A stretch of DNA of 64,000 bases from Lachnospiraceae bacterium (GCA_014804755.1 JAAUZE010000009.1:129407-193406); one strand, 5' to 3'; counted from the stretch's first letter, positions 43,406-53,092 are shown. Notes: generated from the sequence alone by a model not told the origin. Translations and numbers: made by a program.

Positions 43406-43843
43406 CTATTCTTCTTCATACCCGCCGGTCACTTCTATCGGATTTCCGTCCGGATCCATGAAGGTAAAATACCAATAAGGCGAAAAAACCTGAATAAACC
43501 GGATAGGTGTCAGCTCCGCCGCGATTCCCAAGCCCTTGATCCTTTCATATTCCGCCTTGAGATCTTCCACTCCCAGGTTGATGAATACTTTACGCGTATT
43601 GGTATCATCCGCGATTTTGCTCTGATCATCATAAATCTCCCAATACTCCCCTTTTGTGATCACCTGATCTGCGTTTTCCTTATCAAAATAACCATTCATC
43701 AGGCAAAGATTGAGCCCGTCACCCTGAAACATTGCAAACCGCTTTCCATTTACCGCGCTCACTTTTTTATCCAATACTTTTTCATAAAAAGAAATCGACC
43801 GTTCAAAATCCTTCACGACCAAATATACGGAACCATACCGCAT
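43406..43843 (-). CDS. VOC-family (glyoxalase-like) protein
   Basis: 145 residues with GAGGGGG upstream. The two beta-alpha-beta-beta-beta units begin SVYLVVKDFERSISFYEKVL and FINLGVEDLKAEYERIKGLG. The last motif is FTFMDPDGNPIEVTGG with the metal-ligand Glu. The substrate is not evident; the family includes dioxygenases, isomerases and resistance proteins. Confidence 0.88.
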   Translation of the reverse strand: MRYGSVYLVVKDFERSISFYEKVLDKKVSAVNGKRFAMFQGDGLNLCLMNGYFDKENADQVITKGEYWEIYDDQSKIADDTNTRKVFINLGVEDLKAEYERIKGLGIAAELTPIRFIQVFSPYWYFTFMDPDGNPIEVTGGYEEE

Positions 43844-43887
43844 CGTTATTCCCCCTCAAACCGTTTATTCCATATTACAGTCCTATG

Positions 43888-44808
43888 TCAGACATCCGGC
43901 AATGAACACCCCTTAAGATGCTCCTCCATATACGCTATGTATGGTCTTCTTTCCACCTCATCCGCATGCTGTTCATACCAGACAAACGCTTCCCTCAGAC
44001 CATCCTGCAGGTCTCTCGTATCCTTCATCCATTCGCATTGTCCGGAGACATCCAGCGCATATTCATAATCGGAAAAACAAAAATATTTCCGCTGTTCTAT
44101 CTCCTTAGGCACATTGACAAACCGCGCCTGCTTACCGACGACTTGATAGCAGAGCGCAACCCACTCGCGAACCGAAACCGTATGGGGATTTCCGACATTA
44201 AAAATATGCTGCTCCGGCTTTTTTTGTAAGATCACATCAATGAACCTGCACAGGTCATGCACATGGAAAAACTGCAATTTCATTTCTCCGTCTCCGGGCA
44301 GACAGAACGGCCTGTCCTGTAACGCACAGTCAAAAACAAGCGCCTCCCGGTACACATCGTTCATCGGTCCGTATAAGTACGGCGGCCGGAGGATATAAGC
44401 ACCTGGTTTCCTTTTTTGCAGAGTCGCCTCCGCTTCGATCTTATCCGTGCCGTATTTTCCCCAAAACCGGTTCACGCCCAACGGCTCGTTCTCCGTAAAC
44501 GGCTGTCTGCCCGTTTCCGGATAGACGGCGCTTGAGCTGATCAGGATATACTCGTCACAGCCGCCAAGCGCATCCAGTAACTGTGCCACATCCTGAGACG
44601 TATATGCGGTATCGATCACAGCATCAAAATGATAGGGCCGAAGAATCTCTCCCAGATCATGCCTGTCCGCCTGAATGAGCGTAACTCCCTTAGACTGCGT
44701 TCGGCTGTTTCTGTTTAATACGTAAACGTCCTGTCCCTTTGCGACAAAATATTCCGCAACGGCCCGGCTCACAAACACCGTGCCGCCGGTCACAAGTATT
44801 TTTTTCAT
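43888..44808 (-). CDS. NAD-dependent epimerase/dehydratase (extended SDR)
   Basis: 306 residues. Rossmann motif KKILVTGGTVFVSRAVAEYF, a slightly unusual GGTVFVS in place of GGxGxxG. IDTAYTSQDV and ILISSSAVYPE with a later YGTDK (Tyr-x-x-x-Lys-type: KYGTDKIEAE) are seen. Similar to nucleotide-sugar epimerases or isoflavone reductase-like atypical members. Substrate unknown. Confidence 0.82.
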   Translation of the reverse strand: MKKILVTGGTVFVSRAVAEYFVAKGQDVYVLNRNSRTQSKGVTLIQADRHDLGEILRPYHFDAVIDTAYTSQDVAQLLDALGGCDEYILISSSAVYPETGRQPFTENEPLGVNRFWGKYGTDKIEAEATLQKRKPGAYILRPPYLYGPMNDVYREALVFDCALQDRPFCLPGDGEMKLQFFHVHDLCRFIDVILQKKPEQHIFNVGNPHTVSVREWVALCYQVVGKQARFVNVPKEIEQRKYFCFSDYEYALDVSGQCEWMKDTRDLQDGLREAFVWYEQHADEVERRPYIAYMEEHLKGCSLPDV

Positions 44809-44865
44809 ACGATTCCACCATTCTTACCAAGCCTGAAAATTTGTTTTTTCACATACTGCTCTTTT

Positions 44866-45618
44866 CTAACATTTCCCTTTTCCTGTCGGTGTAACCAGCA
44901 TCACAATAGAGACCGCAAGCATCACGATCTGCATGATTTCAAAGCACCCGTTCAGATTCATGAACAGCGCGGTGTCCTTCCATTGCACATATCCGGCAAG
45001 ATTGGCAAATATATCATACACAAAATGCAGGATCATGGGAAGTATGAGATTTCTTGATTGCAAATAAATCGCTGCGAAAGCAAACCCAATCATTCCGGTC
45101 GATAAAAATCTCCACAGATCCCATCCCGTTACGACATGGATCGCACCAAATAACAAAAAACTGATTGCGGCGTACAGCAGTCTGACCTGCCATGTCTTTC
45201 GGTCCTGATGAAAATACCCCTCCAGCACAAGTCCGCGAAAAACCAGTTCCTCGTAAAATCCGGTCGTCAGCTGCTGCAATAAGATGCGCGACACGACAAT
45301 CCCGAACGAAAGCTCGGCAATCCGTCCAAAGCCGACCGCATACAGGATCAGATAATAAAAAAAGAAGATTCCGAATCCGGCTCCTGCCCGCAAAGCCGCT
45401 TTATTTTGTCCGGGCATAAGGATTTCTGCCGCCTTGCGTTCGTATGTCCTGCACATGAGCATAAGCGCCAGCACGCCAAAAGAAAGCCGGAGCAGGCTGC
45501 TGAACAAGTACCACGGCGCTCCGGAAAGCGACTCCATAACAAGAAGCGAGATTGAAATAAATACTGCCGCGACCGCAACGGCATAAACAATGCCGATCCA
45601 GGCTTTTTTGTTTTTCAT
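44866..45618 (-). CDS. CPBP-family intramembrane metalloprotease
   Basis: 250 residues, start MKNKKAWIGIVYAV with GGAGGG upstream. Seven to eight predicted helices. The family motif EELVFRGLVLEGY (Glu-Glu-xxx-Arg) is followed by FGAIHVVTGWD (His) and ILHFVYDIFANLAG (His-x-x-x-Asp). CPBP proteins process membrane-bound substrates or confer bacteriocin immunity. The role here is unknown. Confidence 0.88.
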   Translation of the reverse strand: MKNKKAWIGIVYAVAVAAVFISISLLVMESLSGAPWYLFSSLLRLSFGVLALMLMCRTYERKAAEILMPGQNKAALRAGAGFGIFFFYYLILYAVGFGRIAELSFGIVVSRILLQQLTTGFYEELVFRGLVLEGYFHQDRKTWQVRLLYAAISFLLFGAIHVVTGWDLWRFLSTGMIGFAFAAIYLQSRNLILPMILHFVYDIFANLAGYVQWKDTALFMNLNGCFEIMQIVMLAVSIVMLVTPTGKGKC

Positions 45619-45701
45619 TCGTCTTCCCTCCACTCGACGATATCTTCGATTTTTTTCATGATCTTTCTTTCCGAAATCCGCAAAAACGGATCAATCACCT
45701 C

Positions 45702-45736
45702 TTGAAAAAAGAACGGCCCAGCCGTTCTTTTTTCAA
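45702..45736 (-). terminator. terminator after the 54-residue small gene
   Basis: Perfect 16-bp stem (TTGAAAAAAGAACGGC / GCCGTTCTTTTTTCAA) with a 3-nt loop; both strands end in T-runs. It overlaps the stop codon of the small gene. Confidence 0.85.
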
Positions 45737-45897
45737 TCATCCTTAAGCAATTCCAATACTTGCACATTTTCATCCCATACGGTTAGTCTACCATAAAGTA
45801 AGGCTTTATTCAATTGCAGGTTCTTATTTTCCGAATGTTCAGAGCACCGCTTCTCTGCTCGCTTTTTCTCAATTTCGTAAAAAGAGGATGAACGCAT
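45733..45897 (-). CDS. possible small protein (54 residues)
   Basis: ATG at 45897-45895, stop TGA at 45735-45733, directly on a strong terminator. Sequence features: charged middle (EIEKKRAEKRCSEHSENK), then LNKALLYGRLTVWDENV and an acidic end (VLELLKDD). The mix of hydrophobic and charged residues looks protein-like. A weak GAAGG lies upstream. Its start overlaps the pullulanase terminator, so it may have its own promoter or be the remnant of a longer gene. Not recognised. Confidence 0.4.
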   Translation of the reverse strand: MRSSSFYEIEKKRAEKRCSEHSENKNLQLNKALLYGRLTVWDENVQVLELLKDD

Positions 45898-45920
45898 GCA
45901 TTGCCTTCACCCTCTTTTTT
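45879..45920 (-). terminator. terminator of the pullulanase gene
   Basis: Stem AAAAAGAGGGTGAA with its near-complement (one G-U pair) and a 13-nt loop, followed by a U-run on the minus strand. Confidence 0.75.
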
Positions 45921-45960
45921 GATCATACGAAACCGCCTGAGAGACGATCACCGTTTCTTC

Positions 45961-48735
45961 TTACTTCTTTTTCTTTTTTACAATTGCAAATGCAGCGCCG
46001 CCGATCACCACGACTACTGCCGCTACGATTCCGACGATCACACCCACATTTACGGAGCTCTCCTTCACTTCTTCGGGAGCTACAGGTTCTACCGTATCTA
46101 TCACCGTTTCCTCCGGCGTCGGTGTCGCCTCAGGCGTTACCTCCACCTCTGCTGCGTCTCCGGTCTTTACAAGCACCATTGCGGAGATCGGGGATACCGT
46201 AACCTCACTGCCCGTCACCGTCTCAATCGCTTCGGTTCCGGCCTTCTCACCGTTGATATACACATCCCATGTGCCGCTCGGCAGCGTCACGGTCGTCTCT
46301 GCATTGTTCGCATTAAAGATCACGAACAGACCCTCGGATACCTCGCCGTTTGCACCGCCCTCGATGCTGAACGCTACTACATTGTCATCCAAGCCGTCCA
46401 TTGCGGTGATATTGTTCTTTACATCTTCTGCATCGCTCATGCGAAGCGCTGCATGCTCCTTGCGGAACGCGATCAGTCCCTTGTAATACTGGTATACATT
46501 CCAATATGTCTCGTCATCCAGCGTATCCCATTTTATGCTGTTGACCGAATCGGGTGAAGCATAACTGTTCTCGTTAAAGCTGCCGTCCTCATTGACCTTG
46601 GAGCGAAGCATCTCCTCGCCCGCCTGCATGAACGGAATGCCCTGAGAGGTAAGGACAATCGCTGCCGCCAGATTGTTCATGCGCACCTGCTCCTCAAACG
46701 TTGTGCCTCTCGCCGAGGTTGCGATCCTGTCGATCAGCGCCAGATTATCATGGCAGGATGCATAGTTGACACTCTGAGAAGGACTCGGACACCATGACGG
46801 CATTCCCATAAAGCAATCCTCCATCAGGCTTTCCTTGCCCCTTGCACCGGAGACAAAGCCCACCTCATCATTGTTGAATACATTACCTCTTATGCCGTCT
46901 CTGATCGTATCGCTGAAGAACGCAAATTCCGGTGTTTGATCCGCATGAACCTGCGTTGTGAGCGTATAGCCTTCCTTGGTCAGCGTCGTGGACATCGTCC
47001 AGCCCTCGCCGTAAAAGATCACGTTCGGATGATCCTTGTGTACTTCCGCGATCACTTCGTTGATCGTTTCATTATCGATCAGTCCGACAAGATCGAAACG
47101 GAAACCGTCGATATGGTACTCATCCGCCCAGTAGCATACGGAATCTACAATATACTTCTTTACCATGCTCCGCTCGGAAGCTGTATCATTGCCGCAGCCG
47201 GAACCGTTGGAGTACTTTCCGTCCGCATCGATTCTTGAAAAATATCCCGGCACAATCTGATTGAAGCAGAACTCACCGGCATTGTAGACATGGTTGTATA
47301 CCACGTCCATGACAACGCTGATGCCGTTATCATGAAGCGCTTTCACCATCTCTTTCATCTCTTTGACTCTGACTTCTCCGTTATAAGGATCAGTTGAGTA
47401 AGAGCCCTCCGGCACATTATAGTTGACCGGATCATAACCCCAGTTAAACTGCGGCGTATCAAGCTTTGTCTCATCTACTGAGCCGTAATCATAAACCGGA
47501 AGCAGATGAAGGTGTGTGATACCTAAGTCCTTAATATGATCAAGTCCTGTCGGGATTCCCGATGCGGTAGTCGTACCCGTCTCGGTCAATCCTAAGTATT
47601 TTCCCGTATTGGTGATGCCTGAAGAGGAATCGGAAGATAAATCCCTCACATGAAGCTCATATAATACCACATCATTGACCGAAAGATCGGCATTGGGATT
47701 TGTATCGGCATCCCATCCCGCCGGATTCGTAGAATCCAGGTCAATGACCATCGCACGGTTTCCGTTTACGCCCGTGGTACGCGCATAAGGATCGCACGCC
47801 TCATTTTCGTTTCCGCCTACCGTCACCGAATAAGTATAATACGTTCCGTTCAGATCGCCTTCTTTTTCAACGACCCATGTTCCGTTTACATCCTCGGTCA
47901 TAGGAAGCTGCTCGATCAGATCATCCTCTCCCGCCGTGCCGGACTCGTACAGGTTAACTGCCACAGCAGCCGCCGTCGGCGCCCATACGCGGAACGTTGT
48001 CTTTTCCGATGTCCATACCGCACCGAGATCGTCTCCGTCATAAGTATATTCGTCTTCAAATTCTGCCGTTGAGAAAATATCCGGCATCGTGATCGGATAA
48101 TCGCTTCCGTCATATGTAATGGTGTAGCTTCCTGCTATATCCAACGTGTCGGAAAGTGTGATCACATATTCTTTATCCGCAGATGATGTCACGTCCGCAA
48201 CGGAAACTGCTCCATCCGAACCTGTTACTTTGAATGCGCTCACTAAATCCCCCTCAATGTTTCCTGTCATCTTGACAAATATGGTTTCAGCGCCGTCATA
48301 GCCCGCGCTGATGAGCTTAATACCGCTAACACTGTCTTCTCCCAATTCCATCGTATAACCTTCCACTCCGGATTCCACATATACATGAACAGTTCCGGAA
48401 ACCACGTCGCCCAGTTCAATGAACTGATCCATATCGACGTCCTTTGTCCAATCCTCTGTGCGGACAATAAATCCTACCGAAGTAACGCCCGGTGCGATGA
48501 TCTTGGTCGCGACCATCTCGCCGCCTTCTTCCACAAACTCGTAACCAGCTCCGTCGGAACCCGAGTCCCACATCCACACATCCCATCCGTCGTAATTACC
48601 ATCCTCGCGATGATAGTGCAGCTTCAAGGTCAGATCTTCGGCGGCCGCCGCGGGCATCACATTCATAAATGCCGTAAGTACCGTCGTAAGAAACATGACC
48701 AACGCCATAGAAAACGTTTTCAGCCTCTTGTACAT
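45961..48735 (-). CDS. pulA: secreted, membrane-anchored type I pullulanase (GH13)
   Basis: 924 residues, start MYKRLKTFSMALVMF with GGAGGG upstream. Signal peptide ends near AAAAE. A CBM41/PUD-like domain (LTLKLHYHREDGNYDGWDVW) and a CBM48 module come first. The GH13 domain has the pullulanase motif NWGYDPVNYN, VVMDVVYNHV (region I), DGFRFDLVGL (nucleophile Asp), YGEGW (acid Glu) and SCHDN (region IV). A C-terminal helix with a KKKKK tail anchors it in the membrane. It cleaves alpha-1,6 branches of pullulan, starch or glycogen at the cell surface. Confidence 0.93.
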   Translation of the reverse strand: MYKRLKTFSMALVMFLTTVLTAFMNVMPAAAAEDLTLKLHYHREDGNYDGWDVWMWDSGSDGAGYEFVEEGGEMVATKIIAPGVTSVGFIVRTEDWTKDVDMDQFIELGDVVSGTVHVYVESGVEGYTMELGEDSVSGIKLISAGYDGAETIFVKMTGNIEGDLVSAFKVTGSDGAVSVADVTSSADKEYVITLSDTLDIAGSYTITYDGSDYPITMPDIFSTAEFEDEYTYDGDDLGAVWTSEKTTFRVWAPTAAAVAVNLYESGTAGEDDLIEQLPMTEDVNGTWVVEKEGDLNGTYYTYSVTVGGNENEACDPYARTTGVNGNRAMVIDLDSTNPAGWDADTNPNADLSVNDVVLYELHVRDLSSDSSSGITNTGKYLGLTETGTTTASGIPTGLDHIKDLGITHLHLLPVYDYGSVDETKLDTPQFNWGYDPVNYNVPEGSYSTDPYNGEVRVKEMKEMVKALHDNGISVVMDVVYNHVYNAGEFCFNQIVPGYFSRIDADGKYSNGSGCGNDTASERSMVKKYIVDSVCYWADEYHIDGFRFDLVGLIDNETINEVIAEVHKDHPNVIFYGEGWTMSTTLTKEGYTLTTQVHADQTPEFAFFSDTIRDGIRGNVFNNDEVGFVSGARGKESLMEDCFMGMPSWCPSPSQSVNYASCHDNLALIDRIATSARGTTFEEQVRMNNLAAAIVLTSQGIPFMQAGEEMLRSKVNEDGSFNENSYASPDSVNSIKWDTLDDETYWNVYQYYKGLIAFRKEHAALRMSDAEDVKNNITAMDGLDDNVVAFSIEGGANGEVSEGLFVIFNANNAETTVTLPSGTWDVYINGEKAGTEAIETVTGSEVTVSPISAMVLVKTGDAAEVEVTPEATPTPEETVIDTVEPVAPEEVKESSVNVGVIVGIVAAVVVVIGGAAFAIVKKKKK

Positions 48736-48954
48736 GTTATCTTGCCCTCCTTGCAATTACCGTTTTTAGGTCATTGTGAAACACCATGCCTAACTGTTCT
48801 TCTCTATCTCATACGGTAATGCATGCGGCACTTTTTGTCAATATCCTTTTCGAAAATATTCGAAAATATACGTTTTGCACAAATTTGCCGTCCGTTTTTC
48901 TACGTTCTGTTCCTTACATTGCTCCGATATGCGGTAGGCGGTTTATGATCCCTA

Positions 48955-49854
48955 TCACAGAATTTTCTCCGCCATCATATAGTAAATGCATATCTGATAG
49001 CCGGCATAACCATACATATGATCTAAACCGCTATAAGTATAGCTCAGATAAGCCTCTTTCATCCCCTTCTTTTCTAAGTATCCGTTTGCGGCAATAACAA
49101 GATTTACCGCAATGTGCCTGCCGCGAAATGCGGTTCTTACCGTTGTGCAGCCGACGCTGCCAAGTTTTTGCCTCTCATCCCCAACCGTTACGATCAAGGT
49201 CCCTACCACTTCTTCCCCTAATACAGCGATCAGCACTCTGGTCGGACTGTCCGTATGATACAATCCTTCCTGCCGGTAGTATTCCGTAAAGTCGCTGTAT
49301 GCGTCATCCGTGCAGGCGCATACTTGCTCCAGATCGTCCAAGACCGCCCATCGGTATGTAATTCCCTCCACGACATCCCCCACCTGCGGGCTGCCTTTCG
49401 CAAAATGTGTCAGGAGACATTTCATATCAAAGCAGTTGCATTCCCACGCATGGATATATCCCCTTTTTGTAAAAAAATCACTTGCCGTCTCATCAAGCCC
49501 TGGGTTCAAGGCCTCGTTTTCGGAGGCAAACCAGCGTTTCGACGTAGGAACCCCCGGCGTGATATAATCAAAGCCTGCTCCAACGATCAGCCTGTCATAT
49601 CCGCAATCCTTTACGAGCTGCTCCGCGCTCTCCAAAAGTCTGCTTCCAATCCCTCTGTTCCGATATTTTGCATCCACACAGAATAAGAGCAGCGCGTCTT
49701 TATTTACAACGGCCGCCCCGATCAGCTTATGCCGCGCATCTCTTTCTTCTATGATCCTGTTATTTTCGTCGCTCAAAATCCGTCGTACCGTGTTCTCGTC
49801 TCTCACAATCAACGGAAAATTCCTTTGATAGATTTCAAACAATTCTTTTTCCAT
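48955..49854 (-). CDS. GNAT acetyltransferase (two tandem domains)
   Basis: 299 residues. The first GNAT unit has DAKYRNRGIGSRLLESAEQL, the acetyl-CoA-binding Q/RxxGxG/A motif. The second, from about residue 165, has VGCTTVRTAFRGRHIAVNL. The C-terminal YSGLDHMYGYAGYQICIYYM is typical of GNAT enzymes. Acceptor unknown. Confidence 0.85.
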   Translation of the reverse strand: MEKELFEIYQRNFPLIVRDENTVRRILSDENNRIIEERDARHKLIGAAVVNKDALLLFCVDAKYRNRGIGSRLLESAEQLVKDCGYDRLIVGAGFDYITPGVPTSKRWFASENEALNPGLDETASDFFTKRGYIHAWECNCFDMKCLLTHFAKGSPQVGDVVEGITYRWAVLDDLEQVCACTDDAYSDFTEYYRQEGLYHTDSPTRVLIAVLGEEVVGTLIVTVGDERQKLGSVGCTTVRTAFRGRHIAVNLVIAANGYLEKKGMKEAYLSYTYSGLDHMYGYAGYQICIYYMMAEKIL

Positions 49855-49925
49855 TTGTTCCGATCCTAGCTTTCATGTTGAGATAACATTTCTTCCCTGC
49901 CACAGCTTACACGCTTGCGGCTTTC

Positions 49926-49964
49926 CAAAAAAACGCACCGGACAACGCTCTGTCCGGTGCGTTT
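49926..49964 (-). terminator. terminator after yqeY
   Basis: Perfect 14-bp stem (arm AAACGCACCGGACA), 6-nt loop and a T-run on the minus strand, about 45 bp after the yqeY stop. Confidence 0.88.
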
Positions 49965-50007
49965 GATTAGACTATTTTAGGAAAACGATGATTGCATCAG
50001 CGCTTCC

Positions 50008-50454
50008 TTATTGCAGTACTTCGCCGACCAGTTTGTTGACAAGACCGCCATCCGCGCGTCCTTTTACCTTCGGCATCAGCTCTTTCATCACTTTCCCTTT
50101 TTCTTTTGCCGAGGGATTCTCGATGCCGAGTGCTGCGATCGTCTCCGCAATGACAGCCCTAAGCTGTTCTTCGCTCATTTCCTCAGGCGCAAATTCGCTC
50201 AAGACCGCGATGCGTGCCTCGCACTGCGCTTTAATATCGGTTCTGTCCGCAGGAGCAAGTTCCATTGTTTCCTTTGTCTGCTTTAACTCCTTCTTGACAA
50301 CCTCAAATTCCTCTGCCTCAGTCAGATCCTCGCGCTTGTCGATCGCTTTATTCTTCAGGGCGGATAACAGCATCGATAAGGACTCCTTGCGCTCCTTATC
50401 ATGATTCTTCATTGCCGTTACCATCTCGGCTCTGACCTTGTCTATCATACTCAT
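50008..50454 (-). CDS. yqeY: GatB/YqeY-domain protein
   Basis: 148 residues, the normal length. Helical protein with KVRAEMVTAMKNHDKERKESLSMLLSALKN, EFAPEEMSEEQLRAVIAE and GKVMKELMPKVKGRADGGLVNKLV. It resembles the tail domain of the GatB subunit that binds tRNA during amidotransfer. Function of stand-alone YqeY is not well defined. Confidence 0.93.
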   Translation of the reverse strand: MSMIDKVRAEMVTAMKNHDKERKESLSMLLSALKNKAIDKREDLTEAEEFEVVKKELKQTKETMELAPADRTDIKAQCEARIAVLSEFAPEEMSEEQLRAVIAETIAALGIENPSAKEKGKVMKELMPKVKGRADGGLVNKLVGEVLQ

Positions 50455-50546
50455 TGCCTATTTCCCTCTTTTCCGTTACATCTGCAGTATTCCTGCCGCA
50501 GCAGTTCAGCCTCCGGCTACCTGTCGGCTGACTGAGCTTTTACACC

Positions 50547-51302
50547 CTATTTCATCAGCTTCGTCACAAGTGATTCTTCCTCCATCTGATTCCGAAGCAT
50601 CATATTCTTATACTCTTCCAACACTTCATCCTTCTTCTTGTCGGAAATTGCCTGCGGCATATCGAGATCCTCGATACGGCTCGTTGCGCCGCTTAAGTTC
50701 TCGGCTGCGTTCATGTTGTAATTATAGGCACCCTCCAGCGCATTCGCACTTGCGCCCATGCCGCTTCTCATGCTGCTGATCTGATCAATGGCTTTGTCCA
50801 CGCGGCTCATGTCAAAATTGCCGGTCACATTATAACCTTCCAGACCAAGCGCTTTGAGCGTTGCATTCGCCGTTTTGACATCCGGTCCCGTTCCGTCCGG
50901 ATTCGTCGCCATGCCAAGCGCATTCTCGCCGTCTAACAGATTCTTGGTATTATAGGTCGTATTGCTCACAATATCGGTGATGCCCTTTAAGTAACCGTCG
51001 ATCTCTTTTTGGATCGCGCTCTTATCCGAGGCTGTGAGCAGCCCGCTTGATGCCTTCACGCTCGCGCTCTTGATGGACTGCAAATAATCATGAATACCGG
51101 AGAGCGCGCCGTCACCGATCTTCGTTAAGTTAATGCCGTCCTTTGCGTTCTGTCCGCCGACCTGCATGCCGTTATCCTGGCTTTTCAGATTCTGTACCTG
51201 GGTTAGACCCGCCGCATCATCCGCAGCGCCGTTAATCCGCTTACCGCTTGCGATCGTCCCGTAATTCACATTGGTATATCCCGTTACTCCATCTACTCTC
51301 AT
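50547..51302 (-). CDS. aberrant short flagellin-like protein
   Basis: 251 residues with GGCAGGGG upstream. The flagellin core GKRINGAADDAAGLTQVQNLKSQ and the C-terminal AAENLSGATSRIEDLDMP are clear. The first 25 residues of a normal D0 helix are missing: the protein starts MRVDGVTGYTNVNYGTIASG instead of MRINHNISAL. The C-terminal D0 is also altered (MMLRNQMEEESLVTKLM). No other flagellar gene except flaG is near. It may be a filament-associated or decayed paralogue. Confidence 0.75.
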   Translation of the reverse strand: MRVDGVTGYTNVNYGTIASGKRINGAADDAAGLTQVQNLKSQDNGMQVGGQNAKDGINLTKIGDGALSGIHDYLQSIKSASVKASSGLLTASDKSAIQKEIDGYLKGITDIVSNTTYNTKNLLDGENALGMATNPDGTGPDVKTANATLKALGLEGYNVTGNFDMSRVDKAIDQISSMRSGMGASANALEGAYNYNMNAAENLSGATSRIEDLDMPQAISDKKKDEVLEEYKNMMLRNQMEEESLVTKLMK

Positions 51303-51322
51303 TGTGATCCCCTGCCTTTCCG

Positions 51323-51961
51323 TTAAACCTCAGTCTCAAACATCATGCCCCTCATCGTGTGCAGATGCTCGATCATCTTCTGTATTTCCTCACTCGGAAT
51401 TTCCTTTACAACCTTCTGATCGTCCGCCTCCGTGATCGTGATCGTATAACGTTCGATATCGTCATTGTACCCGAAGCGCACGTTATGCCGCAAAGAGCGC
51501 AAGCGCTCCTCGGCGTTCTCCATCGCCTTCTCCGCCATGACCTTCTCATAATAGCTGTCCTGCTCCGTAGGCTCCTTCTTTTCTTCCTGTTGTCTGTTGA
51601 TCCGCTGTCCGTCCTGCGCGGGCATTCTGTTTACACGCTTTGTCCCCTGCGGTCTTGAAACCCGCTCTCCGCTTACGCTGCTGTCCGCGTCCTTCCCGGT
51701 TCTTACAGCCGTTTCCGTCCGTACCTTAGACTGCATGACATCCGATTCCATAACAGATGGTGTCACGGAAACATTTGCCGTTGCAGCTCCCGCCCCGCTC
51801 GGCGTTACGGCCTGCGGCGCCGGGCTTGGTGCCGATGCCTTGGGCGGCATCTTGACCTCTGTCTTTGGTAGGCGCTGCGGTGCCGGGCTCGATACCTGGG
51901 GCATCTCTACGCGGATGGGCTTTGCGCCTCCTGCGGTCACATCAGTTATCCCCATATCCAT
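51323..51961 (-). CDS. flaG: FlaG-domain protein with long Pro-rich N-terminus
   Basis: 212 residues. Residues 1-145 are Pro/Ala/Ser/Arg-rich and low complexity (SSPAPQRLPKTEVKMPPK). The last 65 residues resemble FlaG: LRHNVRFGYNDDIERYTITI, VVKEIPSEEIQKMIEHLH. FlaG limits filament length in some flagella. It is 20 bp upstream of the flagellin-like gene. The N-terminal extension is unusual. Confidence 0.65.
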   Translation of the reverse strand: MDMGITDVTAGGAKPIRVEMPQVSSPAPQRLPKTEVKMPPKASAPSPAPQAVTPSGAGAATANVSVTPSVMESDVMQSKVRTETAVRTGKDADSSVSGERVSRPQGTKRVNRMPAQDGQRINRQQEEKKEPTEQDSYYEKVMAEKAMENAEERLRSLRHNVRFGYNDDIERYTITITEADDQKVVKEIPSEEIQKMIEHLHTMRGMMFETEV

Positions 51962-52104
51962 CCCTGTCCTTTCACTGATCGACTTGCCGAAATCCGTTTC
52001 CTGCTCATATCTATTTCCATTATATTCCCATTCTGGGAAAAAAACAAGAGATTGGTTGGGCGTTTTGTGCTGTTTTTTCTATCTTTTCGGCATTTTCTCC
52101 GGCT

Positions 52105-52980
52105 TCAGCCAATATCATCATCGCCAAACGCTTTTTGTTCAAATTCCTGTACGCTTTCTGCTTTTGCCACCAGTTTCAACCATGTACGCAGAATGTTTTC
52201 ATCCTTTTGTGAAGTAATCTGCTCCCGTACAGACGTGGAAACTTCACCCAATTCACAGAGGAATTCAAGGATGGCTTCTGCTTTTCCTTCTGCTTTTCCT
52301 TCCTGCCGAATCCTTTCCTCCATCTCAAAAAACTTCATATACGCAAGCCCTACCTCTCCATCCGTCTTGACAGCTGTAACCATCTCGTGTAGCTTCTGTA
52401 AGTCCTCTGTTATGGCATATTCCTTCGTGGAATGCTCCATGTACCGCAGCATCTGCCGTAAGTTTTCCGGCGGATTCCCGTTCCTCCCCCTTGTATACAG
52501 AAAAATTGTTCTGGCTCCATCCTCATACGGTAAATCCGGTACCTCTATACACCCGCTCTTGATCGTATAAACCATCCGGTCTAAATCAAACGGGTCATAG
52601 GTCATGATGAAAATAACAAACACATTCCGCAAATAGCCATATTTTTCTCCGGTTTTGAAGCTTTCCGAATCGAGCTTCGCATGATAAAAACGTGCCCGCT
52701 TCGGTAAGGAAATCCTATCCGCCTTCCCGTTGTTGTTATCCGGCTCTAGGTCAAAGAGTTCGCCATCCTCTTCATCCAAATATACATCCAGGCGCACACC
52801 ATGCCTGTCTGTGTTCTCTCCTTGGACAAAGTGCTGCGATGTCACCCTGATCCTGCCGATTTTTCTGTTCAAAATACACTCCAAAATGCAGCGTGCGGCA
52901 GATTCCCCATAAAGTTTGTGGCTCGTCAGACTATTTGCCAGAAAGTTATCCACCAAATTCAGTTCTTCTAATTGTCTCAT
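52105..52980 (-). CDS. Rpn/PD-(D/E)XK nuclease family protein
   Basis: 291 residues, start MRQLEELNLVDNFL with CAGGAGG upstream. The nuclease part shows ILNRKIGRIRV, GVRLDVYLDEEDGELFDLEPD (Asp and Glu of the PD-(D/E)XK core), LPKRARFYHAKLDSES and FIMTYDPFD. C-terminal half has the GKAEGKAEAILE segment typical of the family. These are called recombination-promoting nucleases or transposase-like. No mobile element ends are seen around it. Confidence 0.85.
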   Translation of the reverse strand: MRQLEELNLVDNFLANSLTSHKLYGESAARCILECILNRKIGRIRVTSQHFVQGENTDRHGVRLDVYLDEEDGELFDLEPDNNNGKADRISLPKRARFYHAKLDSESFKTGEKYGYLRNVFVIFIMTYDPFDLDRMVYTIKSGCIEVPDLPYEDGARTIFLYTRGRNGNPPENLRQMLRYMEHSTKEYAITEDLQKLHEMVTAVKTDGEVGLAYMKFFEMEERIRQEGKAEGKAEAILEFLCELGEVSTSVREQITSQKDENILRTWLKLVAKAESVQEFEQKAFGDDDIG

Positions 52981-53092
52981 GTTTCCTCCTGTTCCCATAG
53001 TGCGCGAAAACAAGATAAAAAGCACGATCCTTTTCCCTATTATCCGATGCACTATGCTTCGTTTGTTTGATTTGGAATAAAGCATAGATTAC

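Noticed and set aside
52105-53085. Rpn nuclease gene as an active insertion sequence
   Set aside because: No terminal inverted repeats or target duplications were found on either side.
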